DNA of 64,000 bases from Cyanophora paradoxa (Eukaryota; Glaucocystophyceae; Cyanophorales; Cyanophoraceae), in the NCBI GenBank assembly GCA_004431415.1, contig QPMI01000418.1:1-64000 (forward strand). The letters run 5' to 3'. Positions 52,136 through 62,970 of this stretch are shown one piece after another. The first letter of the stretch is position 1, and each line of letters opens with the position of its first letter. Position numbers and translations under genes: made by a program. The notes under the pieces were generated by a model that saw nothing but the letters and a program-made list of their open reading frames with translations, was not told where the DNA came from and ran no database searches.

Positions 52136-52948
52136 TATACGTGAGGCACGTCGCCGGCGGCCGCACCCGCGTCACCCGGATCGGGCCCCGGGCGTGGGTG
52201 CGCGTTCCGATCGCGACTCGGCGAGGGCGTGTGGGAGGGAGGAGGCCGCCGGGCTGAAGGCGGGGGGCGCCTCGAGCTCGTTTGATACCCCGATATAATA
52301 TTCCTGCGCTTTTTCACAGTTAATTATAATTTTATAATTATATAAGTTGCATCTGCAGCTGCAGGTACCGGTGGAGCTGCAGGTCAGATCCGATGATCAT
52401 TCATTCTCTCGCCGAGTCGCGCTGTGCTTCCACACGTATCATAGTACATGTGCGAACTTCGGATCGTCTCTAACTATGCCGCGGAGACCATGGCCGAGTC
52501 GGATGCCGCGTAGTGCCGCATGCGCAGGGCCGCGGTGGGCGCCGAGGGGGCGACGGGGTTTCCACGCTGCGGGGGCCGGGGCGAAGGGACCGGGGGAAAA
52601 GCGGGCCCGGGGGAAGGGGTGGGCCCGGGGGGGAGGGGCGGAGGGGGGGGGGGGAGGGGCGGGGGGAGGGGAGGGAAGGGGAGAGGGGGGGAGGGAGGGG
52701 GGGGCGGGGGGGGGCGGGGAGGGCGCCGTAGTGCGGGCACTGCGGCCCCTGACGTCCTCCTGCCTCCTGTCAAAGTCTATTCTTTCTCATCCCCTCAGGG
52801 CCTCGCATATTTCGCACAATAAATTCCGCACATTAAATAAGCTATAAGCTATAAGCTATAAGCTAGTACTTGCTCTCTCTATATATATAGCTTGCACTTT
52901 AGATCTCAGTCATGAATCCTTTGCTCGAGACTCTAGCAAGAGGAGATC
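52136..52948. other. Non-coding, G-rich centre
   Basis: 52600-52730 is almost pure G with scattered A/C on the plus strand; 52835-52862 is an AAGCTATAAGCTATAAGCTA repeat. No gene seen. Confidence 0.4.
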
Positions 52949-53744
52949 TATCAGGCGAAGCCTCTTTCAGGCGAAGCCTCTTTCTCAAACCCAAAAACCG
53001 CCGCCTCGTATTCATTTTTTAACCTTTTTTTCCACTCCAGATCCCCCCTACTAAATAATTTCCGTGTCGCGCTCCCTCGAGGCAGAATTATTAATTCTAC
53101 CTCGACACAGACGCGATTGCTGCTAGTCACACACCCACCCGAACCCCCACAGACCTCTCTAGATCCATTTATAGCGTCCTGGCTCCCCTAAGACGCCCGC
53201 TCGCCCGTGGGCGTCGCGCGAATATTTTCCCTCTGGATCAATTCCGGTACTTAACCTCCGACAAATGCAGTCCGGGTTAGAAGGTGGGACCCGGTCCCGC
53301 CCGGTCCCGCGACGAAATCGCGCCAGAGAGGCCCCAGAACGATACAGAATGACGCGCGAGGGCGAGCGCATCGCCGCAAGCTCGATTTCAAGCGCCCTCG
53401 ACACTCCAGTGCGAAGAGTCGGCCGAAAATTTGATCCAGCCGGTCCGGTCCGGTCCCGCGACGCGCGCGATCGATGCGTACTGGCGCGCATAGACATAGC
53501 AGGGCCTGCGCACCCCCGAAATCCGCTTTTCGGAGCCGGAATAGCGCAGGAAGGTACCCGACGGCAAAAATTCGATCCTGAACAGGCCCGGACATCTTTC
53601 CGCGCGCCCACGCCGCGGCGCATGCGCGGAACAATAGCATAAGCATCTGAGATGTAGACAAAGCCTTCCGCACGCTTTGCCGATGCGCGGGGCCGCGGGG
53701 ACCCAGCCCACCCCGAAAATTCGATCCTCTACAGACCTGCACAT
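52949..53744 (+). repeat. Repeat family R, copy 3 (diverged)
   Basis: Starts TATCAGGCGAAGCCTCTTTC with two units and CTCAAACCC as in copy 1; follows the family to CTGCACATCTT at about 53747, then stops short of the copy 1 end. Confidence 0.88.
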
Positions 53745-53830
53745 CTTAGTCGACGTCGGCCGAAAATTTGATCCAGCCGGTCCGGTCCGGTCCCGCGACG
53801 CGCGCGATCGATGCGTACTGGCGCGCATAC
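53745..53830 (+). repeat. Internal fragment of family R, duplicated
   Basis: CGTCGGCCGAAAATTTGATCC to GTACTGGCGCGCATA repeats 53418-53491 directly after the broken end of copy 3, so a rearrangement happened here. Confidence 0.8.
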
Positions 53831-54373
53831 AGAAAAAAAAAACGATGTACCCAGGCCATCGCGAAGGCCTGCGCGTACGGGAAACTGGCGATGCTAGCGC
53901 ATCGTCCAGCAGCATAAACAGCCTTCCGGCACCAAACGGAGCTGGAGGACATCGCCCGAGCACACCGGAGCCGAAAACAAGGCTCGCGACGCAACGCCAA
54001 CAACAAGATGCAATCCAAGCGGCGTCGCAGCTCGGCGGTGCAGAGGGAGTCGAACGATGTGGCGCCGCGCTCACTCTCGAGCCGAGCGACCACCAAGAAG
54101 CCAACGCCGCCCGCGACGGAACTCGAGCCGGGCGGCGACCGACCGAACAAGCTCCTTCTGCTTGCAGAAGCCCCCGTGCGATGCGCCCTTGCGAAGGGAC
54201 ATCACCCCGCCTCGCGCGTCGTTCGCGCCACCCGCCCGGGCCTCACGCCCGCCCCGCAGTTCTCAAATCACCACTCTTTCACTGCGTGGCGGGCGCGGGC
54301 GGCCGGCGTTCGAACGACGTGCCATCCGCGTTCGCTGCCGACGCTAAAGGCATGCCTCGCTCTGGCCGAAGTC

Positions 54374-54560
54374 ATGGGGCCTTACACCGCCGTCGAGCGG
54401 TTTGGCTATCCGTGAATAAGCCCCTCCCCAATTCACAAACGGACCGATGTAACGGGGCCTTACACCGTCGTCGCGCGGTTTGGCTATCCGTCCGGTCCCC
54501 TCCGTTGCGCCGATGCCACGGGGCCACACGCCGTCGTCGAACGGCCCGGCTCTCCGAGGA
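54374..54560. repeat. Three-copy tandem repeat
   Basis: GGGGCCTTACACCGCCGTCG, GGGGCCTTACACCGTCGTCG and GGGGCCACACGCCGTCGTCG start units about 65-75 bp apart, each followed by a TTGGCTATCCG-like word. Confidence 0.65.
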
Positions 54561-54599
54561 TAGGCAACCCGCGCGTCGATCCCCCGGGGCCGCAAGGCT

Positions 54600-56250
54600 C
54601 ACCGGGGTAAGATGCCCCCCTGCTATTCGCTCTCCGCGGCGCGCGCGCTCTCGCTCGCCCGCTCGCCACTCACTCCCGCGCTCCGACCCCCCTCCTCCAC
54701 GTCACCCGCGCTATCCCTCTCCCTCTGTTTTCCCCGGCTTACTCTTCCTCCTTCTCCTCCTTTTCCTCCCTTCATCGACTCGCTCCGAGCCGCTACCCGC
54801 CACAACCGAGTCCCCTTTTTCCGCCTATTCTCTCGAGCCCAGAGCTCTCTCTCTCTACAGCCCCACAGGGGCCCTTATCCTCTTCCTTCTCCTCCCCCTC
54901 GCCCTCCTTCTCTATGAATCCCCTAACGAGCCTTCCAGGCAGGCCCCGCTTAGGGATCTTACATCCCACGGCTCACGTCGTCCCCACGCCTCCCATTCCT
55001 TCCCCTCGCGCCCCTCCCTCCTCCTACCCCGCCCTCGAGCTAAAGGCTCCCGCCGACGCACTTGGCGTCCCCTACCGAAAGCCGCCCGACGCCGCCTCCG
55101 CCGCACCCGCTCACGCCCGACTACCTCTACTCCCTCCTTCCCCACCCCCTCCGCCCCCTGGGCACCTAGATCCCCCTACTCCCCCTACACGTCCCGCCCA
55201 ACACCCCGGGCCCCCCGCCGACACCACCCCCGACGCTTTAGCCGCTTTTTGGCCCCCTCCCTCCCACCCCCTCTGCCATCCGCCCCCACACCAGTCGACA
55301 TAGACCCCACACCCCCCCCCAATCCCACGGTTCCCACGCCCGCCCTACACTTATCCTCCTCTGCCCGGCCACGCCCACGCAACGTCCGCGCGCTCCCTCC
55401 CCTCCCTCTGAGGCCCCCCTTCTCCACGGCCCGAGCACGACGTAACTTTGACGCCGCCGTCCTCCTCCGTAAGACGTGGCTACCCGCCTCGCCTCCTCTC
55501 CCCCCCGTGGCACGGCCTGACCCCGGCCCCTCTCCACCTCACGTACTCCCGCCCAGACCGTTTCGCCTCTCCACCCGCCTTGCCACTCGCCTGAAGAACA
55601 CCGCCCCAGCGCTACGCCGTTCCCTCACCCTCTCACCCAGAGTACCACGTACCGCGCCCCGCCAACGCCCACGCCACCCCCTCACCCCCCTACCCCGACT
55701 ACCGCACTCCCTGCCCCGCCCAAGCTCCCCCATATCCTCTACACCCCCGGCCCCTCGCGCCCCTCCTCCCCCCCCCAAACCTACCCCCATCGGTTTCACC
55801 TTCCCCCACCGAACGCCCGCCCACGTGAGCTTCTCCCGCCGCACTCTATCCGAGCGCCTTCCACACCTCTCTCTCCTCCTTCTTCTCGCCCTTAATCACT
55901 TCTTCTTCCCTGTCCCCATCCCGCCTTCATCTCCGCGACCCCTCTCTCTCGCCCCTCCTCCCTGCCCCCCGGCTGCCCCCTTTCCTCCCCCCCCTCCCCC
56001 TCCCCCTTTCCTACCCCCAGTCAGCACTTTCGCTCCCTCCTGGCCCCTCCGAGCACTGCCTCTAACGTCGACCCCGGTCCCCCTTTCCTCGTCCCACTCG
56101 CCCCTCCCCCCCGGGCTCCCTCTCCCCCTTCTCCAACTCCCCCCCCCCTTCCTACTTCCTCCCCTCCTCTTCCTCCTCCTCCTCTTGTACCGCCTCGCAG
56201 CCCCTCTCCTCGCTCCCGCTCCCGCCCCACACGCTCTCCGGGACTTTCTC
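54600..56250. other. Pyrimidine-rich stretch, coding status doubtful
   Basis: About 1.7 kb where the plus strand is dominated by C and T. All plus-strand frames are long because purine-containing stops are rare, and they give Pro/Ser/Leu-rich sequence without domain structure. I do not call a gene here. Confidence 0.5.
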
Positions 56251-56279
56251 GCACAAGGTCGCCGCCGACTCACCCCTCC

Positions 56280-57294
56280 GCGCACAACCCCTGTATCTCG
56301 TACCCCGATAGCCCTCCTCCTCCTCCACCTCTACCTTGCTTCTCCGGCCCTCTCCACCCTAGCACAGATGGGCGTCTCCGCCCGTTTCCTCCTCGGATCC
56401 CTCCCACTTCTCCCCCTCTCCTTCCTAGGAGACCCCCCGCCTTTCTCCCCTCCTGCTCTGCCTCCCCCTCCCCCAGACCCACCACACCATACCCCCCTCG
56501 CGGCCGGGTGCCTTCTCCTCCTCCTCATAACTAATCGCCGCCGCTCCCTCCTCTCACCCTCTACCACCGCCCTACTTCACCTTCTCACTCTCCCCCTTCA
56601 CCCCCCGCCCCCGCCCCTGTCCCTGCACCCCCCCCCTCTCCCACCTCTAGCGCTTCTTCTCGCTGCGCTAGCCTGGGCTCAGCTTTCCGACAGCATTCTC
56701 CACTTCCCCCCCCTAGCTTTCGAACTCCTCCTAGTTACTCCGGCCTACCTCGCAGCGGAATGGCATGTCTTGGTCTGCACAGCCTACCACATAGTAGTAG
56801 ACCTGCGGCAAGCCCTCTACGGGGCCGAGGATCCGGGGTACATCCCACTCATCCTCTCCCTTCCCGCCACCGCCCCCCTCCTCCTCCTCCACTTCGCCCA
56901 GCCCGACCCCATCAGTTTTATCAGTCTCATCACCGCGGCCTCCCTCGCGGGTTTCGCGCTTCAATCCCTCCTCGAAAGTATATCCCCCCGCGGCCCCCTC
57001 CGCCAGGCCCCGTACCCGAACTACACCCCAGCTACGGTGCTCCGCTTCCTGCTCCTCACCGCCCTCCTTATGCGAGCACACGCGGGGTCGGCACTGCCGA
57101 ACCTTGCTCTCTCCTGGCCCCCCGTCTCCGCGTCGCTCGCGCTCGCGCTAGCTTTAGCGCTAGCCGCGCTGCTGAGGGCTGCATTACTGAAAATTTATAC
57201 CCCTGTTGCTCCTTCCCCCCTCGCTGAAAGGGTACACAAGGGCAACGAACCCCAGCCCCCAGCACCAGCACGCACGTGCCCGTCTCTCGCCGCT
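56280..57294 (+). CDS. Possible multi-pass membrane segment, same frame as the next gene
   Basis: From about 56310 the frame gains natural features: several Leu-rich helices (IALLLLHLYLASPALSTLAQ; FELLLVTPAYLAAEWHVLVC; YIPLILSLPATAPLLLLHFA; ISFISLITAASLAGFALQSL; TVLRFLLLTALLMRAHAG) with polar loops (DLRQALYGAEDPGY). It stays open in frame into the gene starting at ATG 57295, so the two may form one protein or a shared transcript. The start is unknown and the flanking pyrimidine bias weakens the case. Confidence 0.4.
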
Positions 57295-59347
57295 ATGGGC
57301 CGTAAGAAAGGCCAATCCCCAGCTCTCGGCGACCCCAGTTCCCCGGACTCGGAAGCGGGCCCCAACGATCGCGACCCAACGGACGCCCTAGCAACCGCAC
57401 TCCCGGCAGCCACGGCCCTTCCCCACGGGTCCCAGGAACAGCCGGGGCCGGGCCGATCGTCCTCTTCGCCCCCCGCTCCCTTGCCAGCAGCAGAAGGCGT
57501 CCCCGAAGAGCTCACGCACCCGGCCATCTCGGCGGCCTTAAAACAATCCTCCCAGAGCTTTGGTCTGGGCCCTGCACCTAACCTAAATTCCACTGTCACC
57601 TCTCTCACACACTGGCTCGTAGATACCGTCCGTCAGACCAAGGGCAGCCTCTATGGAGCGATGGCGATCCGGCGCAAAACCTTCTCCTCCCCCACGGTCT
57701 CCCTGAAAGTCTCTCCGGACGACACGGCCTCAGGCTGCCGGCGCTCTCTCCCGGAACAAGCCCGCAGCTCTCTCGCCCTCGTGGTCCCTTACACATCTTT
57801 CATGCCGAACATGCCGCCCGGTTTTCTGGCCCTTTCGGAAGGCAAACTGACTCCCGCGAACCAAGATTACATCAAAGCCAACCGTGGCTACGGCAACAAC
57901 TTTCTTCGCGAACACCCAACTCACCCAGACCTTGGCCGGCTTAACATGAACGGGGCAGTCCCCACAATCTTCAGCGGAACTGAGCGGGACAGCCGCCGCT
58001 CTTACTTGACCCAGGCAGTGGGTTTCCTGGTTCGCGCCCTCCTCACTCTCACCCGCTCTCTCCCGACGTTGACCCAGCCCCACAGCTGGAGCCCATGGGC
58101 CACTGGGCTCCTGAATTCCAAGTTAAGTTGCTGGATTGGGCTGCCCAAGATCTCCCTCTCCCGGACCGCAAAAGCGCCCGCGGTGCGATCCTGGAGGACT
58201 ACCGCGTCTCGCTGGAAACCCAGGACGGCAAAGAGCTATACGAGTACGTGGTACGCACTTAAGCTTCTTCTCACCATTCATCACCCTCCCGCTCATCCTC
58301 CGCACGCCCAGATCCGACACGTTGCCCCCGGCGGGCCCTTGCGCGCAGAGGACGGCTCCCCGGTCACCACCACGCTCGCAGAAGTCTTGACGGACTTTCA
58401 ACGCTATCTCTTCGCTGTGTTCCAGGCCGGTGGTCAGACACCGGAGGCAGCCGCCCGCGCCGCTGTCAACGCTATGCACGCCCTCACGTACACCACTAAG
58501 GCCGACGGTCACGAGGCCTACGTCCTCGTGGATAAAAGTACACACCGCGCACTGTGCGCAGCTGATCCAGCGGAGCAGCTCCCTCCTGCTGAGGCGGTCG
58601 TAGCCAGCGCCTTCTTTCCTTCTCTTCTAGGCTGCGCCCTCTGCCTCCCGCGCGGCCTCCACTCGGACGACCACCTCCGGAGTGCCTCCTTCTCGCTTTT
58701 TATCCCTGGCTCCACTGCCCCCTCGTTTGCGGCCGTGTCGTTCATCATTCGCGCTTTACACCTCCAGGGGATTACGGTTCTCGGCACGCTCACGTCCTCC
58801 CTTCCCTCCGGGAACCCCACTCTCGTGCTAGTTTGCGCGATCGACTCCTACTCCTCGCTCCCCCCCCCGAAGCGCCGAGTCTCTTTCTCCGACGACGGCC
58901 TCGACCTTCAAGCTTTCCTTCGTACCTTTAATATTACGGTCCAAACCCTCCTTTCCGCCCATCCCTCCCTCGTACTCACTGGTACCCTCAGGGACCCGAG
59001 ACCGCGCCGGTACTGGTGGACACCTACGAGATTCTTCTTGCCCCGCCGACCTCCTCCCCCCCAACAACGCTCACTTACGGCGATTTCAACCTCGAACTCA
59101 CGGTCGCCCTCTCCAAATGCTGCTCTAAATGCCGCACCGGCGCGGACCCGGCCGACTGGTTCCACGGGCCCATCACATGCCGGGTACCCCCCGCTCGTCC
59201 GACCTCCCCCACCGTCCACCCTCCCTCACTCTCTCACAGGCCAAGCGTCAGCGCACATCCGACGTCATTATGGTGGCGGCCCCCCCGACCCTCGCCTCCC
59301 CGCCCGTATCATCCCCGGTGATCGCGCGCCGCAAGGGCCGCTTCTAG
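57295..59347 (+). CDS. Five-exon protein of unknown family (about 604 aa)
   Basis: ATG 57295 (MGRKKGQSPALGDP). Exons 57295-58017, 58086-58250, 58312-58938, 58992-59183, 59240-59347; all four introns are phase 0, 53-68 nt, GT-AG, and every exon length is a multiple of three. Exon 1 has a disordered Ser/Pro region, then a folded part (LNSTVTSLTHWLVDTVRQ, SLALVVPYTSFMPNMPPGFL, IKANRGYGNNFLREHPTH). Exon 2: PEFQVKLLDWAAQDLPLPDR. Exon 3: TLAEVLTDFQRYLFAVFQAG and a Leu/Phe-rich sheet region. Exon 4: YGDFNLELTVALSKCCSKCR with a C-C-x-x-C cluster. C-terminus basic (IARRKGRF). It resembles a Gag-like or nucleoprotein layout only in general feel. Not recognised. Confidence 0.6.
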
Positions 59348-59559
59348 TCCCTCTGACTCCGATTGTACGCGAACGTGTGTCCCCTCCTTCACGAATCTGC
59401 TTGGTCCAATACACTATTCTGGCACAGCTGCCTACTTTCCGCATTCACACAGAGCCCCCCGGCCACTACTCCGGCCGGTACACCTTACCCGAGCTCCACA
59501 CCATATATCTACCTAGAGCGACGCCGTCGGGCCCCTGCGCGCCGCTCGCCTCTCCTCCG

Positions 59560-60430
59560 CCCGCCCCGGTGCCGCGCGCCCTGCTGGACGCTGTCGGCCT
59601 CCCCGCCACCCGGCGCTGCGCCCGTACTGCCGGACCTGGACCTGGAGCGACGCCGCCGCCGGGCCTCAGCGCGCCGCCCGTCTCGCCTCCGCCCGCGCCG
59701 ACCCCTTGCGACCTGCACTACACTGTCAGCCCCTCCGATGCCCGGCTCTGCGCCTATGCTGACGGACCTGGATTAGCCGCGAGACCGCCGACTGGCCCCA
59801 GCACGCCGCCCGTCCCGCCTCCGCTCCGGGCGCCGCGCGATCTACAAGACGCTGTCAGCCTCTCCGCTGCCCGACTACGCGCCCGCGCTGACGGACCTGG
59901 ATCTGCAGTGAAGCCGCCGCCGGGCCCCGGCGCGCCGCCCGTCTCGCCTCCGCTCGAGCCGGCGCCACCGGGCCCCCGCGCGCCTCCGGTCTCGCCCCCG
60001 CCCTCGCCGGCGCGGTGCGCCCTGCAGGACGCGGTCGGCTTCCCCGCTGCCCGGCGCCGCGCCCGCGCTGACGGACCTGGACCTGACGTGCAGCCACCGC
60101 CGAGCCCCATCGCGCCCCGCGCCTCGCCTCCGCCCGAGCCGCGCGACCTGCAGAACACTGTCGGCTGCCCCGCTGCCCGGCGCCGCGCCCGCACTGACGG
60201 ACCTGGACCTGAAGGGAAGCCGCCACCGAACCCCAGCGCGAGCCGCGCCTCGCCTCCGCCCGCGCCGTGCGACCTGCAGGATGCTGTCGGCCGCCCCGCT
60301 GCCCGGCGCCGCGCCCACACTGACGGACCTGGACCTGAAGAGAAGCCGGCGACGGGCTCCAGCGCGAGCCGAGCCTTGCCCCCGCCCGCGCCGCGCGACC
60401 TGCAGGATGCTGTCGGTTGTCCTCGCATTG
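59560..60430 (+). repeat. 126-132-bp (about 42-aa) coding-like tandem repeat
   Basis: Seven units beginning with a GCGCGACCTGCAGGAYGCTGT-like word (near 59575, 59705, 59830, 60016, 60143, 60269, 60395). In one plus-strand frame each reads DLQDAVG-PAARRRARADGPGPE-KPPP; the minus strand is open too. The fourth gap is longer (186 bp) because of an internal Pro-rich duplication. No start or gene can be assigned. Confidence 0.8.
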
Positions 60431-60637
60431 TTTTTCAAATCGATTTTTTTCGCGCGGGACCGTCCCGCGCGGTAGTCCCGCGCGGGACGCCTGCCGCACC
60501 GCACGGGACAGTCCAGCGTCTAGAACTTTGAAAGCAGTCTAGAAGTCCTGCGTCCGAGCTAGCCGCATCCCGGCTAGGCGGGTGCCGGGCACTGCCGGCA
60601 GCTGCAGCCGGCTTCGACTCCGATCCTCGGAACTTCG
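60431..60637. other. Short hairpin-rich spacer
   Basis: CGCGCGGGACCGTCCCGCGCG (60452-60472) is a near-perfect palindrome, followed by TCCCGCGCGGGA (60476-60487). No gene. Confidence 0.6.
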
Positions 60638-60815
60638 GAAAGTGGAAGGCCGCCCGCCCGGCGGCCTTCGCGGGCGCGGGACTTCGCTATTAGCGTGTAG
60701 AAGCATCACCGGCGGCTAGTAACGCGGAAGGCCGCCCGGCCGACGGCCTTCGCGGGTGCTGCTGGACGTTGCTAGTAGCGTGTAGAAGCATCACCGGCGG
60801 CTTCGATCCGCGGCA
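60638..60815. repeat. 85-bp tandem repeat with an internal hairpin
   Basis: Two units share GGAAGGCCGCCC-GGC-GGCCTTCGCGGG (a stem-loop) and GTGTAGAAGCATCACCGGCG (60695 and 60780, 85 bp apart). Confidence 0.8.
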
Positions 60816-61813
60816 GGCCGTGCAACGCGGGTCAGTAGCCTAGTAGCTTCTCACAGGCCTTGCTACTCGCTCAGGTGCGCAGGAAGTGCTCGCTTGACGC
60901 CCGCGGCTCAGACAGGCGGCTCGCGCAGCTCGCTGACCGCCGGAGACTCCTTCGCGAGGCACGAGCGCAGCGGCCAGCAGCCCCGCCGTTCGTCTGGCAT
61001 CGTGCTCACGCCCTGATTCCGTCCCCACGGAGCGCCGTGCTCGCTCGCTCGGCAGCTCTCCGCCGCGAAGATGCAGGGCCCCGTGGCCGCGCCGTGCGTC
61101 TTTCCGCGCTAGGAGGGCTTTTGATCCACCTCGTGGCTCACGTGGGTGCGCAGGGACGGTTCGGGAGGCCCCACGGCCGAGTTGACAGGATGCGCAGCTG
61201 CAGCGTTGACCGCCGTTCGCGTTCCCGCGCGCGAAGCTTCGACTCCCACAGTGCGTGGGTGTGATGTGAGCGAAGCGTGTGCAGCTCCAGTGCGTCTGTT
61301 GCCGCTTCCGGGCTGATCCGTTCTGAACCCTGCGGCTGACCAGCGGCTCGCCTCCCGCGCAGAGCTTTCGGACCTGTCGAGCGTCGACCTCGTCACGCTG
61401 ATGCGTTTGGGCCACGGCGTTTGGACCGCGCCTGCCTCCGGAGGGCGGCGGCCTCAGGTGCGCGCATGCGCCGCGCGAGCCGCGCTTCGGGGCCGGCGGT
61501 CCGCGTTCGCGGCGCCTCCGTGTGCTCATGCTGATGCACGCGACTCACGCGCAGCTTCCGCGCGTCCTCCGCCGCCACGGTGCCGGCTCTCGCCTCAGGT
61601 GCGCCTTTCGAGCAGCATCGCTGCTCGCGATGATTTGGGGGCCGCGCGTGGCAGATGATGCAGAGCTAGACCGAGCTGGCGCTGCGCGGCTCCTCCTGCG
61701 GCAGCTGGCGAGCTGCGGCAGGCGATGTGGGGCGTCGGCCGCTTGGGGCAGGCGGGCTCTGTGCTTGCGCCGCGGGCTCTGCTGGCGGCGCGCGCTCAGC
61801 CTGGCAGCGGCCG
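60816..61813. other. GC-rich, no supported gene
   Basis: Open frames exist on both strands but change frame often and show no domain. Repeated CTCAGGTGCGC words (60870, 61455, 61594) hint at further degenerate repeats. Confidence 0.35.
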
Positions 61814-62970
61814 CCGGTGCGAAGGTGCGGCAAGTGGTTGGGGCGCCCTCCGAGCTCCGCCCCGCACTGCTCGCCCCGCCTTCCCCGCCCCCGCCCTCAT
61901 TCGCTCGTGGCGGCAGGGTGCCTCTCGCGGGGCAGGGCGGAGGCGCGGCAGGCGGCGGCGCGGCTCGCGGGCGGGGCAGAGGCGCGGCGGGCGACGGCGC
62001 CTCTCGCGGGGCGGGGCGGAGGCGTGGCGGGCAGCAGCGCGGCTCGCCGCGCGGAGCAGGGGCGCGGCGGGCGACGGCGCCTCTCGCGGAGCGGGGTGGA
62101 GGCGCTGCGGGCAGCGGCGCGGCTCGCCGCGCGGAGCGGGGGCGCGGCGGGCGGCGGCGCAGCTCGCGAGGCGGGGCGGAGGCGCGGTGGGCGGCGGCGC
62201 AGCTCGGCGAGCGGGGCGGGGGCGAGGCGGGCGGCGGGGCGGCTGGGCGGGCGGGCGGAGGAGCGGCGGGCAACGGCCACCGGTGCGAAGGTGCGGCAAC
62301 TGGCGGGGCGCCGCGCCGGCGCCCTCCGAGCTCCGCCCCGCACCGCTCGCCCCGCCTTCCCCGCCCCCGCCCTCATTCGCTCGTGGCGGCAGGGTGCCTC
62401 TCGCGGGGCGGGGCGGAGGCGCGGCAGGCGGCGGCGCGGCTCGCGGGCGGGGCAGAGGCGCGGCGGGCGGCGGCGCGGCTCGCCGCGCGGAGTGGGGGCG
62501 CGGCGGGCGGCGGGGCTGGTCGCGGCGCAGGGCGGAGGCGTGGCGGGCGGCGCGGCGGCTCGCGGCGCGGGGCGGAGGCGCGGTGGGCGACGGCGCAGCT
62601 CGCCGCGCGGAGCGGGGCGCGGCGGGCGGCGGCGCAGCTCGCGAGGCGGAGCGGAGGCGCGGTGGGCGGCGGCGCGGCTCGGCGAGCGGGGCGGGGCGAG
62701 GCGGGCGGCGGGGCGGCTGGGGGGCGGGCGGAGGAGCGGCGGGCAACGGCCGCCGGTGCGAAGGTGCGGCAACTGGGCGGGGCGCCGCGCCGGCGCCCTC
62801 CGAGCTCCGCCCCGCACCGCTCGCCCCGCCTTCCCCGCCCCCGCCCTCATTCGCTCGTGGCGGCAGGGTGCCTCTCGCGGGGCGGGGCGGAGGCGCGGCA
62901 GGCGGCGGCGCGGCTCGCGGGGCGGGGCAGAGGCGCGGCGGGCGGCGGCGCGGCGGGCGGCGGCGGCTCG
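61814..62970. repeat. Nested GC-rich tandem array
   Basis: Lower order: about 45-50-bp units of GGCGGGGCGGAGGCGCGGC with GGGCGGCGGCGCGGCTCGC. Higher order: CCGGTGCGAAGGTGCGGCAA recurs at 61814, 62280 and 62753 (466 and 473 bp apart), each followed by CCCTCATTCGCTCGTGGCGG. Long frames on both strands are artefacts of missing A/T. Confidence 0.85.

Noticed and set aside
53677-60531. A single plus-strand frame of 2284 codons
   Set aside because: It crosses repeat family R, the pyrimidine-rich tract, several good introns of the 57295 gene (better frames switch exactly at splice sites) and the 42-aa repeats. It is open mainly because of composition.
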